This document shows, in pieces, positions 9,067-20,098 of a stretch of DNA of 64,000 nucleotides. Under the pieces are notes generated by a model. It made no database searches. It was not told where the DNA came from and was given only the letters and a program-made list of their open reading frames with translations. Source of the stretch: Xenorhabdus japonica (GTDB lineage Bacteria > Pseudomonadota > Gammaproteobacteria > Enterobacterales > Enterobacteriaceae); assembly GCF_900115195.1 (NCBI RefSeq), contig NZ_FOVO01000001.1, positions 1 to 64,000 of the forward strand, in the 5' to 3' direction. Each line of letters begins with the position of its first letter. Within the stretch, counting starts at the first letter, position 1. Position numbers and translations under genes: made by a program.

Positions 9067-10614
9067 GTGGCAGTTTATCCTCTTAATACTGAACCCAAAG
9101 GGGCGGAATATCTCAAGGCCGCATTGAGTGCGCCGGTTTATGATGTTGCTCAAGTCACTCCTTTACAGGAAATGAAAAAAATCTCGGCTCGTTTAGGCAA
9201 TACTATTTTGGTTAAACGAGAAGATCGTCAGTTGGTGCATAGTTTCAAATTGCGTGGTGCATACGCGATGATTGCTGGTTTGACGGAAGAACAAAAAAAC
9301 AAAGGCGTGATTACGGCTTCCGCAGGCAACCATGCACAAGGTGTTGCATTATCGGCCAGTAAGGTTGGCATAAAAGCGACGATTGTGATGCCGATAGCAA
9401 CAGCAGATATTAAAGTCGATGCAGTTCGCAATTTTGGTGGAGAGGTTTTGCTGCATGGTGCTAATTTCGATGAAGCGAAAGAAAAAGCAATCGAAATGGC
9501 AAAAAAGCACAGTTACACTTTTGTGCCACCATTTGACCATCCTGTCGTCATTGCAGGTCAGGCTACATTGGCGATGGAGCTGCTACAGCAGGATGTTCAT
9601 CTTGATCGTATTTTTGTTCCCGTTGGCGGCGGCGGCTTGATTGCGGGAGTTGCCGTTCTCATCAAACAGCTTGTACCCGAAATGAAAGTCATTGGCGTGG
9701 AAGCCGAAGATTCTGCTTGTTTGAAAGCAGCACTGGAGGCCGGATATCCGGTTGATTTGCCAATAGTTGGATTATTTGCGGAAGGCGTGGCAGTCAAACG
9801 CATTGGCGATGAAACGTTTCGTTTGTGCCAGCAATATGTCGATGATGTCATTACAGTGGACAGTGATGCTATCTGCGCCGCCATGAAAGATATCTTTGAA
9901 GATGTCAGAGCGATTGCAGAACCCTCTGGTGCGCTGGCACTGGCAGGACTGAAGAAATATGTCCAGCAACATCAGATTCAGGGAGAGCGATTGGCGCATA
10001 TTCTTTCTGGTGCCAATGTGAATTTTCATGGGTTACGTTACGTTTCAGAACGCTGTGAGCTTGGGGAGCAACGCGAAGCCTTGCTGGCGGTGACTATTCC
10101 TGAACAAAAGGGGAGTTTCTTGCAATTTTGCCAGATACTGGGTACTCGCGTCGTGACTGAATTCAGTTATCGTTATTCGGATGCAACAGATCCAAACCAA
10201 GCCTGTATTTTTGTTGGTATCAGATTGAGCAGGGGAAATGCTGAGCGTCGTGAAATCATTGAAGAGTTAAAATCATCGGGACATCAAGTTGCTGATTTTA
10301 CTGATGATGAAATAGCAAAACTACATGTGCGTTACATGATCGGAGGCAGGCCATCCAAGCCATTGCAAGAGCGGTTATTTAGTTTTGCCTTTCCTGAATC
10401 TCCGGGGGCTTTACTGAAATTTTTGCAGACACTGGGAACACATTGGAATATCACTCTGTTTCATTACCGTAGCCACGGCACGGATTATGGGCGTGTATTG
10501 GCTGCTTTTGAACTTTCAGGGCCAGAAGTGCGTTTTGATCGCCATTTGGATGCGCTGGGCTATGAATATCATGATGAAACCGATAATCCCTCATTTAAAT
10601 TATTTTTGATTTAA
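9067..10614 (+). CDS. ilvA: Threonine deaminase, biosynthetic
   Basis: A 515-residue PLP enzyme that converts threonine to 2-oxobutyrate, the committed step of isoleucine synthesis. The PLP lysine is K61 in SFKLRGAYAM (K62 in E. coli), with the phosphate-binding glycine run VGGGGLIAG. The C-terminal half carries the two ACT-like regulatory subdomains (about residues 335-515) that bind isoleucine and valine. It starts at GTG with GGGGAG six bases upstream. Last gene of the ilvGMEDA operon. Confidence 0.97.
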   Translation: MAVYPLNTEPKGAEYLKAALSAPVYDVAQVTPLQEMKKISARLGNTILVKREDRQLVHSFKLRGAYAMIAGLTEEQKNKGVITASAGNHAQGVALSASKVGIKATIVMPIATADIKVDAVRNFGGEVLLHGANFDEAKEKAIEMAKKHSYTFVPPFDHPVVIAGQATLAMELLQQDVHLDRIFVPVGGGGLIAGVAVLIKQLVPEMKVIGVEAEDSACLKAALEAGYPVDLPIVGLFAEGVAVKRIGDETFRLCQQYVDDVITVDSDAICAAMKDIFEDVRAIAEPSGALALAGLKKYVQQHQIQGERLAHILSGANVNFHGLRYVSERCELGEQREALLAVTIPEQKGSFLQFCQILGTRVVTEFSYRYSDATDPNQACIFVGIRLSRGNAERREIIEELKSSGHQVADFTDDEIAKLHVRYMIGGRPSKPLQERLFSFAFPESPGALLKFLQTLGTHWNITLFHYRSHGTDYGRVLAAFELSGPEVRFDRHLDALGYEYHDETDNPSFKLFLI

Positions 10615-10638
10615 GCAATAAATAGCAAAGTAATAAAA

Positions 10639-10675
10639 AGCAAAATATCCTCTTATTATATAGAGGTGTTTTGCT
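10639..10675 (+). terminator. Hairpin after ilvA, probable terminator
   Basis: AGCAAAA at 10639-10645 pairs with TTTTGCT at 10669-10675, and CCTCT pairs with AGAGG inside it, with one small bulge. It is followed by a T-rich tract (GATTTTATTCTTTG). Strength is uncertain because the T-run is interrupted. Confidence 0.5.
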
Positions 10676-10788
10676 GATTTTATTCTTTGTTTTTATTCTA
10701 TTATTTTTCTGTAATAAGTAACGATTTTGACCTTCTCTCTGTCACTACTTTTCCTATTATATCCATAGGATATATAACGATTTCCAAA

Positions 10789-11670
10789 CTACAAAAGCTC
10801 CCAGAATGCTTTAACTAATGGTTCATTCAAGCGCTTACTCAACGCACAAACACCCAATTCAAATGGCTCGACCAATGAAATATTTTCCAGTAGTGAGATG
10901 CGGTTGCGCACAGGTTCAGGGCTATTTTCGACAACAACCGCAGGGATTAGCGCAATCCCGCAGCCTAGTGCCACCATGGAAACAATCGCTTCATGACCGG
11001 AAACTGTCGCGTAAATTACGGGGTGCAGGATCTTATTCCGCCGGAACCAAAGCTCAATGAGTTTGCGGGAGGGGCCGTGCTCGGGCAGAATAAATGGGAT
11101 GCTATTCCAGTCGGGGGATTTCTGTGTAGCGAGGGTTCTTACGGCGCAAGGCAGTGAAGGAGCAATCAGTACCAGCGGGACTTCACCTATTTTGGTAAAA
11201 CGGACATTATCAGGTAGTTTTTCCGGCTTGCCTGCAATACCCAAATCTGCTGCATCAGATTGAACTTTATCAACGGCATCAGCGGCATCTCCTGTTGTCA
11301 GCTTGATTTCTACCAAAGGATGTTCTGCTCGAAATTTATCTAAGACTTGTGGCAGATGGCTATATGCAGCTGTGACCGAACAGAATAGACGTAACTCTCC
11401 CGTCAGTGATGGACTTTGATGATTTAATGAATGCTGTAGCTGCTTATATTGCAGGAGAGTTTGTTGAGCAAATTGTTTGAGTTGTTCACCAGCGGAGGTT
11501 AATTTTACTGTTCGGTTATCTCGCAGAAAAAGCGGATGCCCCAATAATTCCTCAAGGCGTTGGATTTGGCGTGAAAGGGTGGATGGACTCACGTGCATGG
11601 CTTTGGCTGAGCGCCCAAAGTGACAACTTTCCGCAAGGTGTAAAAATAGTTTTAAATCACGTAGATCCAT
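10789..11670 (-). CDS. ilvY: LysR-family activator of ilvC
   Basis: A 293-residue LysR-type regulator with N-terminal helix-turn-helix (FGRSAKAMHVSPSTLSRQIQ) and a C-terminal periplasmic-binding-like domain (VSGHEAIVSMVALGCGIALIP). In E. coli IlvY activates ilvC when acetolactate or acetohydroxybutyrate binds. It is divergent from ilvC with a 156-base gap carrying the operator. Strongly collinear with E. coli IlvY, from MDLRDLK to the C-terminal FELGVCA. Confidence 0.95.
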   Translation of the reverse strand: MDLRDLKLFLHLAESCHFGRSAKAMHVSPSTLSRQIQRLEELLGHPLFLRDNRTVKLTSAGEQLKQFAQQTLLQYKQLQHSLNHQSPSLTGELRLFCSVTAAYSHLPQVLDKFRAEHPLVEIKLTTGDAADAVDKVQSDAADLGIAGKPEKLPDNVRFTKIGEVPLVLIAPSLPCAVRTLATQKSPDWNSIPFILPEHGPSRKLIELWFRRNKILHPVIYATVSGHEAIVSMVALGCGIALIPAVVVENSPEPVRNRISLLENISLVEPFELGVCALSKRLNEPLVKAFWELL

Positions 11671-11716
11671 CGTTTGAGGCCTTTTGCCTAGAGGTTTTTT
11701 GTCGTGAGAAAGTTTG

Positions 11717-11731
11717 TTGCATTATCTGCAA
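11717..11731. promoter_or_regulatory. Probable IlvY operator in the ilvY-ilvC gap
   Basis: A perfect 5-bp inverted repeat TTGCA-N5-TGCAA, 95 bases before ilvC and 47 before ilvY. This is the spacing and TTGC/GCAA form expected for IlvY sites between the two genes. A weaker half-matching copy (TTGTC to TGCAA) lies at 11781-11794, closer to ilvC, where a second operator is expected. Assignment rests on position and symmetry. Confidence 0.6.
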
Positions 11732-11826
11732 TGTAATCTTGTTAATATATCAATTTAAGTAATGGCTTTCATGTCATATATTGTCTGTATGCAAACAACT
11801 TCACATCTAATTATATCGGAGTCACC

Positions 11827-13320
11827 ATGGCTAATTATTTTGATACGTTGAATTTGCGCCAGCAATTGGCGCAGTTAGGCAAATGCCGTTTTATGGCGCG
11901 GGAAGAATTTGCTGACGAAGTAGGGTATTTAAAAGGCAAAAAAGTGGTGATCGTTGGCTGTGGTGCGCAAGGGCTAAACCAAGGTCTCAATATGCGTGAC
12001 TCCGGTTTAGATATTGCCTATGCGCTACGTACAGAAGCGATTGATGAAAAACGATCATCATGGCGTAAGGCAACCGAAAATGGTTTCAAAGTTGGCACTT
12101 ATGAAGAGTTAATTCCACAAGCCGATTTGGTTATCAACCTGACGCCAGATAAGCAGCACTCTGCGGTGGTTCAGGCGGTTCAACCCCTGATGAAAGAAGG
12201 CGCCGCGCTGGGTTATTCCCACGGTTTCAACATTGTCGAAGTGGGTGAGCAGGTACGCAAAGATATTACTGTTGTGATGGTTGCCCCTAAGTGCCCGGGT
12301 ACGGAAGTTCGCGAAGAGTATAAGCGCGGATTCGGTGTACCTACCTTGATTGCTGTACATCCAGAAAATGATGTAAAAGGTGAAGGGATGGCGATCGCGA
12401 AAGCGTGGGCCGCTGCAACAGGGGGACATCGGGCAGGCGTGCTGGAATCTTCTTTCGTGGCAGAAGTTAAATCTGACCTGATGGGAGAACAAACCATTTT
12501 ATGTGGCATGTTACAGGCTGGTTCTCTGTTGTGTTATGACCAATTGGTTGCCGATGGCACAGAACCGGGATATGCCGGAAAATTAATCCAGTTTGGTTGG
12601 GAAACAATCACCGAAGCCTTGAAGCAGGGCGGTATTACGCTGATGATGGATCGTCTTTCTAATCCGGCGAAGCTACGTGCTTATGCTCTTTCTGAGCAAT
12701 TGAAAGTGATTTTGGCTCCGTTGTTCCAGAAACATATGGATGACATTATTTCTGGTGAATTCTCTTCCATTATGATGGCTGACTGGGCTAATGACGATAA
12801 AAACCTGCTGACTTGGCGTGAAGAGACGGGCAAAACACCGTTTGAGAATTACCCAGACTGTAATGGTAACATCAACAACGGTAACATCAGCGAGCAGGAA
12901 TACTTTGACCAAGGCGTGTTGATGATTGCAATGGTCAAGGCTGGGGTTGAGTTGGCATTCGAAACGATGGTGGATACCGGTATTATTGAAGAATCTGCTT
13001 ATTACGAATCTCTACATGAATTGCCGCTGATTGCGAATACCATAGCTCGCAAGCGTCTGTATGAGATGAACGTGGTCATTTCTGATACGGCAGAATATGG
13101 TAACTATCTGTTCTCTTACGTTGCAGTTCCACTGTTGAAAGAGAAATTCATGGCGACTCTGCAAGCAGGAGATTTAGGAAAAGCAGTTGCAGATCGTAGC
13201 ATTGATAATGCGCAGTTGCGTGATGTGAATGAAGCGATCCGTAACCATCCGATTGAAGTTATCGGCCGTACTTTGCGTGGTTATATGACGGACATGAAAC
13301 GCATTGCAGTTGGTGGCTAA
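11827..13320 (+). CDS. ilvC: Ketol-acid reductoisomerase, class II
   Basis: A 497-residue NADPH and Mg-dependent enzyme catalysing the alkyl shift and reduction of acetolactate and acetohydroxybutyrate. The Rossmann motif is [14 protein letters not shown]. The length and the duplicated, knotted C-terminal domain mark the long class II form found in enterobacteria (E. coli 491). Metal-binding acidic residues occur in [13 protein letters not shown]. Residues about 338-352 contain a short lineage-specific Asn-rich insert (GNINNGNIS) relative to E. coli. Confidence 0.97.
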   Translation: MANYFDTLNLRQQLAQLGKCRFMAREEFADEVGYLKGKKVVIVGCGAQGLNQGLNMRDSGLDIAYALRTEAIDEKRSSWRKATENGFKVGTYEELIPQADLVINLTPDKQHSAVVQAVQPLMKEGAALGYSHGFNIVEVGEQVRKDITVVMVAPKCPGTEVREEYKRGFGVPTLIAVHPENDVKGEGMAIAKAWAAATGGHRAGVLESSFVAEVKSDLMGEQTILCGMLQAGSLLCYDQLVADGTEPGYAGKLIQFGWETITEALKQGGITLMMDRLSNPAKLRAYALSEQLKVILAPLFQKHMDDIISGEFSSIMMADWANDDKNLLTWREETGKTPFENYPDCNGNINNGNISEQEYFDQGVLMIAMVKAGVELAFETMVDTGIIEESAYYESLHELPLIANTIARKRLYEMNVVISDTAEYGNYLFSYVAVPLLKEKFMATLQAGDLGKAVADRSIDNAQLRDVNEAIRNHPIEVIGRTLRGYMTDMKRIAVGG

Positions 13321-13332
13321 TACAATGTTATC

Positions 13333-13358
13333 CTGCCCGAAGTCACTTTATCGGGCAG
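13333..13358. terminator. Hairpin between ilvC and the deacetylase gene
   Basis: A perfect 8-bp stem CTGCCCGA (13333-13340) with TCGGGCAG (13351-13358). No clean T-run follows on the plus strand (GCAGCTCTTTC). On position it could end ilvC and the convergent deacetylase gene. Confidence 0.5.
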
Positions 13359-13373
13359 GCAGCTCTTTCATTC

Positions 13374-14490
13374 TTACAAATCGAATTTCAGTTTTAGTTC
13401 ATTGATAGCTTGTCGCTGAAATGCTTCAAATCGTTCTTTCGGTTGCTGTGCTTGGATCATGTTCAGTGCCGGATCGTTGACTTTAGTGCGTATACCGCTT
13501 AATTCCTCCATGACAGCTAACCCACAGAAAGGTACATAGGCTTCGGAATACCCCCCCTTCGTGAACGATAACTAATTTGCCATGGCACAGTTCATCGGCT
13601 GCTTGCTGTACCTTGCGGGTCATTTCACGGAAGCTGTCACTATGCAATTGCATTCGTGCCAGAGGATCAAACGCATTGGTATCATAGCCGCAAGCAATGA
13701 TGATCAACTCTGGTTGGTAACGTTGCAATGCCGGGAGCACAACCTGATCCATAGCATAAAGATAACTATTGTGCCCAGCTCCTGCCATCAATGGGATATT
13801 GATATTGAAACCTTCTCCTTTGCCAGCTCCGATGTCTTCCTCGCCACTATAGCCTTCGGGATAGCAGCCATCTTGATGTAGTGAAATAGTCAGAACATCA
13901 TCACGCTTCCAGAAGATATGTTGGGTTCCATTGCCGTGGTGAACATCCCAGTCAATGACTGCGACTCGACCAACCCCAAGCTGCTCTTTTGCGTGCTCAA
14001 TGGCGAGGGCAATATTGGCAAGGAAACAGAATCCCATTGCTTGATCTGGCAGGCAGTGGTGTCCGGGGGGACGGGAAAGGCTGTAGGCATTATCCAACTC
14101 GCCTTGTAACACCGCTTTTACTGCGGCATAAGTGAGTCCGGCGGATAGTTTGGCTATTTCATAGCTACCTTGTCCTATTGGCGCTTCTGAGTCTAATATT
14201 CCTCCGCCATTATCACTCACGGACTTAAAGCGCTGTATATACTCTTCGGTATGAACTAGCCTCAGTGTTGCATCATCAAGAGGTTCAGCACCACGCAGTT
14301 GCAATGAATGACTTAAACCCGAAACATCCATTAAGCTTTTCATTCTGCGTTTTGTTTCCGGTGATTCTGCATGTCCTGCACCGTTGGGAGGTTGTACCCA
14401 TCCGCCAACAGGAAATGTCAGAACATGTGATAATCCAGAAATATGCCAGAAACAGAGTTCATCAAAGAAAAAGCCTGTTTTACGTAACAT
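13374..14490 (-). pseudogene. Class II histone-deacetylase-like amidohydrolase, frameshifted
   Basis: As read, a 335-residue ORF from ATG 14490 (GAGG upstream) to a stop at 13483. It has the deacetylase fold: the His-His pair H144-H145 in RPPGHHC, zinc ligands D182 and H184 in DWDVHHGNGTQ, and D275 in NAFDPL. After residue 313 (VHEGG) the frame is wrong. If one G is removed from a run of seven (C7 on the plus strand, 13551-13557), translation continues Y-SEAYVPFCGLAVMEELSG to a TAA at 13374-13376. That gives 371 residues and restores the EGGY motif, whose tyrosine stabilises the transition state in this family. The family includes acetylpolyamine amidohydrolases and acetoin-utilisation AcuC proteins; the substrate here is unknown. 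It may be a pseudogene, a slippage-controlled gene or a sequencing error. Confidence 0.9.
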
Positions 14491-15035
14491 ATTACATCCT
14501 CTTCGATTCCCTTTATCTTTCAAACTACAATTTGAAATCTATTGGGCATATTGATTGTATGTCAGTAAGAGTAATTGATTGTTATAACATCAATGTAGTT
14601 AAATAGATCCTATGTATTTCAATTACAATAGAATCAATATTGATATATTTGGCCTGAGTAATTTAAATTTTTAATAAAAAAATTATTTTGTAATTTATTA
14701 CATAAATTAATAATAAAACGAATGAGTTTCAATAAAATTTTATGAATAACAAATGGATATGTTATTCGGCGATAATATAAAATAGCGTAAGATAGGTATT
14801 CATATATTTATGGATTAAGAATGTTGGTAATAACTCCATTTTTTCTGCTATTTTCTTTATCCGCTGAAAAATAAAATGTCCTATAGTTTTCACATCATTT
14901 TTTAAAAGCGATGATTGATGTTTTTTTTATTTCTTTTGTGATCATTCACTAACGTAAAGAAAATCACCTGTAACCTTGCTTTCTGTTACAATTTCGTTCC
15001 CCGATCTTTTATCCTGATATAGTTTTTGAAACAGT
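14491..15035. other. AT-rich intergenic region before rep
   Basis: About 545 bases between the leftward deacetylase gene and rightward rep. The sequence is very AT-rich with runs of A and T. It must hold divergent promoters, but I see no convincing ORF, RNA gene or operator. Confidence 0.6.
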
Positions 15036-17066
15036 ATGCGATTAAATCCAAGCCAACAACAAGCGGTTGAATTTGTAACAGGACCTTGTCTGGTTCTGGC
15101 GGGTGCTGGCTCTGGCAAGACCCGAGTGATCACCAATAAAATTGCCTACCTGATCCGCGCTTGCGGTTATCAGGCTCGCCATATTGCAGCAGTCACTTTT
15201 ACTAATAAAGCGGCACGTGAGATGAAAGAACGTGTTGCCCAAACCTTGGGCCGTAAGGAAACACGAGGGTTAATGATCTCGACTTTCCATACTTTGGGTT
15301 TGGAGATCGTTAAGCGTGAATATAAATCGCTGGGAATGAAAAGCAATTTTTCACTGTTTGATGACCAAGATCAGATGGTTTTGTTGAAAGATCTTACAGC
15401 CGATTTGTTGGAAGAAGATAAGGATCTACTGCAAAAACTGATTTCGAGCATTTCTAACTGGAAGAATGATTTAATGTCACCAGAGCAGGTGATGAGGATG
15501 GCCCGTTCAGCGCAGGAACACCAGTTCGCAGAATGTTACCATCGTTATGACTTGCATTTGAATAGTTGTAATGTTCTCGATTTTGATGATCTGATTACCA
15601 AACCAACTTTGCTGTTAATGCGCGATGAAGAAGTCAGGGAGCGCTGGCAGAATAAAATTCGTTATTTGCTGGTGGATGAATATCAGGATACGAACACTAG
15701 CCAGTATCAGCTTGTGAAACTGTTGGTTGGTCGTCGGGTACGTTTTACGGTAGTTGGTGATGACGATCAATCCATTTATTCATGGCGTGGTGCTCGCCCA
15801 CAGAACTTGATCCTATTGAAAGAAGATTTCCCGCAGTTGAATGTGATTAAGCTGGAGCAGAATTACCGTTCATCAGGACGGATATTGAAAGCGGCGAATA
15901 TTCTGATAGCTAACAATCCCCATGTTTTTGAGAAAAAACTCTTTTCAGAGTTGGCTTATGGTGATTCGCTCAGAGTGATCGAAGCAAATAATGAAGATCA
16001 TGAAACGGAACGGGTGGTGGGGGAGTTGATCGCTCACCACTTTATCAATAAAACGGAATATAAAAATTACGCCATTTTATATCGTGGTAATCACCAATCT
16101 CGTATCTTCGAAAAAATGTTGATGCAGAACCGTATTCCTTACCGGATTTCGGGAGGAACATCATTCTTTTCTCGGCCTGAAATTAAAGATTTGCTCTCTT
16201 ACTTGCGTGTTTTGACCAATCCAGAGGATGACAGTGCGTTTTTGCGTATCGTCAATACACCACGGCGGGAAATCGGTGCTGTAACGATCCAAAAATTGGG
16301 GGAGTGGGCAAATCAGCGTAACAAGAGTTTATATCAAGCCAGTTTTGATCTTGGGCTAGAGCAGTATTTAAGCGGACGTGGCCTGGCTGCCTTGCAGCGC
16401 TTTACCCACTGGATGGACGAAATATCCCGTCAGGCAGAACGAGAGCCATTGTTGGCAGTAAGAGACTTATTGCGTAGCATGGATTACGAAAGCTGGTTAT
16501 ATGAAACTTCTCCCAGCCCAAAAGCGGCTGAGATGAGAATGAAGAACGTCAATCAACTCTTCACTTGGATGAGTGAAATGCTTGAGGGAGATGACCTGAA
16601 TGAACCAATGACCCTTTCCCAAGTAGTGGCGCGTTTTACATTGCGGGACATGCTGGAGAGAGGTGAGGAAGATGAAGAGTTAGATCAGGTTCAGTTGATG
16701 ACACTACACGCTTCCAAGGGGCTGGAGTTTCCCTATGTTTTCTTGGTTGGCATGGAAGAAGGATTGTTGCCACATCAGAGCAGCATTGATGAAGACAACA
16801 TTGAGGAAGAGCGTCGTTTGGCTTATGTGGGTATCACCCGTGCGCAGAGAGAACTTTTTTTCACTTTTAGCAAAGAACGTCGCCAGTTTGGTGAACTTAT
16901 TCGTCCGGAACCGAGCCGATTCTTGCTTGAATTGCCACAGGATGATTTGCACTGGCCGCAGGGAAAGCAAGTGATTAGTGCGGAAGAAAGGATGATACAG
17001 GGGCAATCGCGTCTTGCTGACATTAAATCACGTTTGGGACTCGGGCAGAAAAACGGTAATAAATAA
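15036..17066 (+). CDS. rep: ATP-dependent DNA helicase Rep
   Basis: A 676-residue superfamily 1A 3'-5' helicase (E. coli 673) that works at the replication fork to clear proteins and restart replication. Motifs in order: Walker [12 protein letters not shown] near residue 22, motif Ia [12 protein letters not shown], Walker [11 protein letters not shown], motif [16 protein letters not shown], motif [13 protein letters not shown], and motifs V/VI from [13 protein letters not shown] to YVGITRAQ. It resembles uvrD further along the window but has the Rep-specific start [13 protein letters not shown]. Confidence 0.97.
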   Translation: MRLNPSQQQAVEFVTGPCLVLAGAGSGKTRVITNKIAYLIRACGYQARHIAAVTFTNKAAREMKERVAQTLGRKETRGLMISTFHTLGLEIVKREYKSLGMKSNFSLFDDQDQMVLLKDLTADLLEEDKDLLQKLISSISNWKNDLMSPEQVMRMARSAQEHQFAECYHRYDLHLNSCNVLDFDDLITKPTLLLMRDEEVRERWQNKIRYLLVDEYQDTNTSQYQLVKLLVGRRVRFTVVGDDDQSIYSWRGARPQNLILLKEDFPQLNVIKLEQNYRSSGRILKAANILIANNPHVFEKKLFSELAYGDSLRVIEANNEDHETERVVGELIAHHFINKTEYKNYAILYRGNHQSRIFEKMLMQNRIPYRISGGTSFFSRPEIKDLLSYLRVLTNPEDDSAFLRIVNTPRREIGAVTIQKLGEWANQRNKSLYQASFDLGLEQYLSGRGLAALQRFTHWMDEISRQAEREPLLAVRDLLRSMDYESWLYETSPSPKAAEMRMKNVNQLFTWMSEMLEGDDLNEPMTLSQVVARFTLRDMLERGEEDEELDQVQLMTLHASKGLEFPYVFLVGMEEGLLPHQSSIDEDNIEEERRLAYVGITRAQRELFFTFSKERRQFGELIRPEPSRFLLELPQDDLHWPQGKQVISAEERMIQGQSRLADIKSRLGLGQKNGNK

Positions 17067-17090
17067 GTTGTACGATTAGCAATGTGATAA

Positions 17091-17116
17091 CCCTGCATTT
17101 GTAGATAAATGCAGGG
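17091..17116. terminator. Hairpin between convergent rep and gppA
   Basis: A perfect 10-bp stem CCCTGCATTT (17091-17100) with AAATGCAGGG (17107-17116) and a 6-base loop, located between convergent stops. No clear T-run follows on either strand, so it may act in mRNA 3'-end stability as much as in termination. Confidence 0.5.
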
Positions 17117-17129
17117 AATAAAGTAAACT

Positions 17130-18638
17130 TCAGCCCAGACGAGCGTTATTTTGTTCCTCAAAGAACAACAACCATTGGACATAACTCTGCCACTTCATTT
17201 CTTGCTGTAATGCTTCAGTTCTGAGTGGGTGTTTCATCTGCCATTGATGGGGCAAGGTGATAATGAGAGTCTCATTTTCTACCTGTAACCGCAAAGCTGG
17301 CAACGTGTCATCCCTTCGGCGGTTGGCGAAAATAATTGCCAGACGTAATAAGCGGCATAACCGCTGCGCCTGTAGCGGTCGCACGGCATTTTGCTGGCTG
17401 AGCGATGCTAAATCCACTGGGCCGCTTTGATTTTTCAATAATGTAGTCAGCAGCCGTTTTTGGGCCGGAGTATAACCAGGCAGATCCAAGTGACTGATTA
17501 AATAAGCAGAATGTGCAGGTCCCTGACGAAAATCAATAAACAGGCCTATTTCATGAAGCAAGCATGCACTGTTCAACAACTCACGACAGCGCTCGTCCAA
17601 TTTCCATGGCTTGGCAATTTGTTGGCAAAAATTTTCAGCCAACTGTTTGACACGCTGTGCTTGCTCAATATCCAGTTGAAAACGTTGCTGAATATTGCGC
17701 AGGGTTCTTGCTCGAATATCCTGTTCAATCGGCAAATCCAACATCCCATAAACCAGACCTTCACGCAGCGCGCCACCTGCCAATATCATGCTTTCGATAT
17801 TCAATGCTTGAAAAATGGCAATTAAGATTGCTAATCCACTTGGAAAAACCAATGCCCGCTCCAGTGTCAGCCCATCAATTTCCAACTCTTCCAACTTGCC
17901 GCACTCAATCGCCTGATGTTTGAGTTGCTGGAGCTTGGGAAGGGTGATCAGTTCATCCATACCTTGAGCAATCATAATTTCCTGCAAGGCCTGTACTGTA
18001 CCGGAAGCACCCACACAAATTTTCCAGCCTTGCTCAAGCAGCTTAGTCGTAACGGAGCTGAGAATATCATGTGCGGCAGCTTCTGCGTTGGCAAAGTTTT
18101 CTTCTGTCAGGCTGCGATCATTGAAATAACGCTCCAGCCAGGTGACACAGCCCATTTCAAGGCTAAGGAGCTGATTAGCTTTGGCTCCGACACCGGTTAC
18201 CAATTCGGTGCTGGCACCGCCAATATCTACGACAAGTCGATTTTCAGGCCCACCGGTAGTGTGAGCAACACCTTGATAAATTAACTGAGCTTCTTCTTCA
18301 CCACGGATCACATTGATTGGGGTGCCCAATATCTCTGAGGCTTTCCTGACAAATTCATCCGAATTTTCTGCGAGTCTCAAGGTTGCTGTAGCAACAACGC
18401 GGATCTGCGTGGCAGGGATATCCTGCAAGTATTCGGAAAAGAGGCGCAAACATTGCCATCCCCGTTCCATTGCCTGTTGTGATAAATGGTTATTTTTATC
18501 CAATCCGGCAGCCAGTCTGACTTTGCGTTTGATGCGGGTGACGACTTGAATGCTGCCGGATACTTCACGGACAACCAGCATATGAAAACTGTTTGAGCCT
18601 AAATCGATAGCCGCATAAAGCGAAGAAGCACTCAGCAT
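17130..18638 (-). CDS. gppA: Guanosine-5'-triphosphate,3'-diphosphate pyrophosphatase
   Basis: A 502-residue member of the Ppx/GppA exopolyphosphatase family in the actin-like ATPase fold. The phosphate-1 motif is [15 protein letters not shown], and phosphate-2 is [14 protein letters not shown]. GppA converts pppGpp to ppGpp in the stringent response. The C-terminal HD-like helical domain ([11 protein letters not shown]) supports GppA over a short exopolyphosphatase. It lies 58 bases after rhlB in the same orientation, as in E. coli. Confidence 0.95.
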   Translation of the reverse strand: MLSASSLYAAIDLGSNSFHMLVVREVSGSIQVVTRIKRKVRLAAGLDKNNHLSQQAMERGWQCLRLFSEYLQDIPATQIRVVATATLRLAENSDEFVRKASEILGTPINVIRGEEEAQLIYQGVAHTTGGPENRLVVDIGGASTELVTGVGAKANQLLSLEMGCVTWLERYFNDRSLTEENFANAEAAAHDILSSVTTKLLEQGWKICVGASGTVQALQEIMIAQGMDELITLPKLQQLKHQAIECGKLEELEIDGLTLERALVFPSGLAILIAIFQALNIESMILAGGALREGLVYGMLDLPIEQDIRARTLRNIQQRFQLDIEQAQRVKQLAENFCQQIAKPWKLDERCRELLNSACLLHEIGLFIDFRQGPAHSAYLISHLDLPGYTPAQKRLLTTLLKNQSGPVDLASLSQQNAVRPLQAQRLCRLLRLAIIFANRRRDDTLPALRLQVENETLIITLPHQWQMKHPLRTEALQQEMKWQSYVQWLLFFEEQNNARLG

Positions 18639-18696
18639 AGTATTTATTCCGGCTTGTGTTATTTCAGCATCGTATTATTTCATCTATTGCATCATC

Positions 18697-19980
18697 TTAG
18701 CTTGGGCGCTTACGGTTGCGCGTTGCATTACCACGGCGTGGCATGCTGGTACGCCGAGGGTGCCCCCCTGAGCGAGCGCGATTACGGCGCTTAGGTATAG
18801 GCAGATCGTTTAGCAGTGCATCACTGTTATATTTACTGACAGGTATCTGGTGCTGGATATATTCTTCAATGCTCGGTAAGTTCAGCACATACTCTTCACA
18901 TGCCAGGCTGATGGAATGCCCACTTTCTCCAGCACGACCTGTCCGGCCAATCCGGTGGACATAATCTTCACAGTCATCTGGTAGATCATAATTAAATACG
19001 TGTGTTACAGATGAGATATGCAGCCCACGAGCGGCAACATCAGTGGCAACCAGAATGTCCAGATTGCCCAGACTGAATTCCTCAAGAATACGCAGGCGTT
19101 TTTTCTGCGCAACATCACCGGTCAGCAGACCAACACGATGACCATCGGCAGCCAGATGGGCCCAGATATCTTCACAGCGGTGCTTGGTATTGGCAAAAAT
19201 GATGCAGCGATCAGGCCATTCTTCTTCCAGCAGAGTCTGTAGCAGACGCATTTTTTCTTCATTGGAAGGGTAAAATAGCTCTTCCTGGATACGGTGTCCT
19301 GTTTTTTGCAGAGGTTCTACTTCCACATACTCAGGATTATTCATCTGTTCAAAAGCCAGTTCACGTACTCGATAAGACAGAGTTGCGGAAAACAGCAAAT
19401 TCATTCTTTCTGCGGCAATAGGGAGTCGGCGGAACAACCAACGAATATCTTTGATAAAGCCCAAGTCATACATGCGATCAGCTTCATCAAGCACAACAAC
19501 CTGAATGGCACCAAGATGGATATGGCCCTGTTTTGTGTAATCGATCAGGCGTCCTGTTGTGCCAATCACGATATCGACACCAGCAGCCAGTACCTTCAGC
19601 TGCTTATCATAGCCATCGCCGCCGTAGGCAAGACCCATTTTCAACCCAGTGACTTTCGCCAATCCTTCTGCATCAGAGTATATCTGAACTGCCAATTCAC
19701 GGGTAGGCGCCATAATCAGTGCTCTTGGCTGATTGGTTTTATGCTCTTGTGACGCAGGATGGGTCAATAAATAATTAAAAGTAGATGCCAGAAATGCCAG
19801 CGTCTTGCCCGTTCCGGTTTGTGCTTGCCCCGCAACATCTCGGCCTTCGACAGTAAAAGGCAATGTCAGCGCCTGTATCGGCGTGCAGTTGGAAAACCCA
19901 TTTTTATCAAGGGCTTCTAATACTTTGGGGTGCAATGTGAAGTCGGAAAACTTCTTTTCTGTCAAATGTGTTTTGCTCAT
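18697..19980 (-). CDS. rhlB: DEAD-box RNA helicase RhlB
   Basis: A 427-residue DEAD-box protein (E. coli 421), the helicase of the RNase E degradosome. Motifs: Q motif [10 protein letters not shown], Walker [13 protein letters not shown] in [17 protein letters not shown] in LLFSATLS, and [10 protein letters not shown] near residue 345. The C-terminal tail is basic and Arg-rich ([20 protein letters not shown]), consistent with RNA contact. Divergent from trxA, as in E. coli. Confidence 0.95.
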   Translation of the reverse strand: MSKTHLTEKKFSDFTLHPKVLEALDKNGFSNCTPIQALTLPFTVEGRDVAGQAQTGTGKTLAFLASTFNYLLTHPASQEHKTNQPRALIMAPTRELAVQIYSDAEGLAKVTGLKMGLAYGGDGYDKQLKVLAAGVDIVIGTTGRLIDYTKQGHIHLGAIQVVVLDEADRMYDLGFIKDIRWLFRRLPIAAERMNLLFSATLSYRVRELAFEQMNNPEYVEVEPLQKTGHRIQEELFYPSNEEKMRLLQTLLEEEWPDRCIIFANTKHRCEDIWAHLAADGHRVGLLTGDVAQKKRLRILEEFSLGNLDILVATDVAARGLHISSVTHVFNYDLPDDCEDYVHRIGRTGRAGESGHSISLACEEYVLNLPSIEEYIQHQIPVSKYNSDALLNDLPIPKRRNRARSGGHPRRTSMPRRGNATRNRKRPS

Positions 19981-20098
19981 AGTGAGGTAGAATATCAGTT
20001 AACTATTGCTTTAAGAAAGTGTATCCGCTGAAATAAAGACACCCTTTGTTGATCAATGTACACTTACACTGTAAAAGATTTTACTTTTGGAGCAAAAA

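Noticed and set aside
13483-14490. Treating the 335-residue deacetylase ORF as a normal complete gene
   Set aside because: The last 22 codons do not fit the family, whereas the alternative frame gives 58 matching residues and the EGGY motif.
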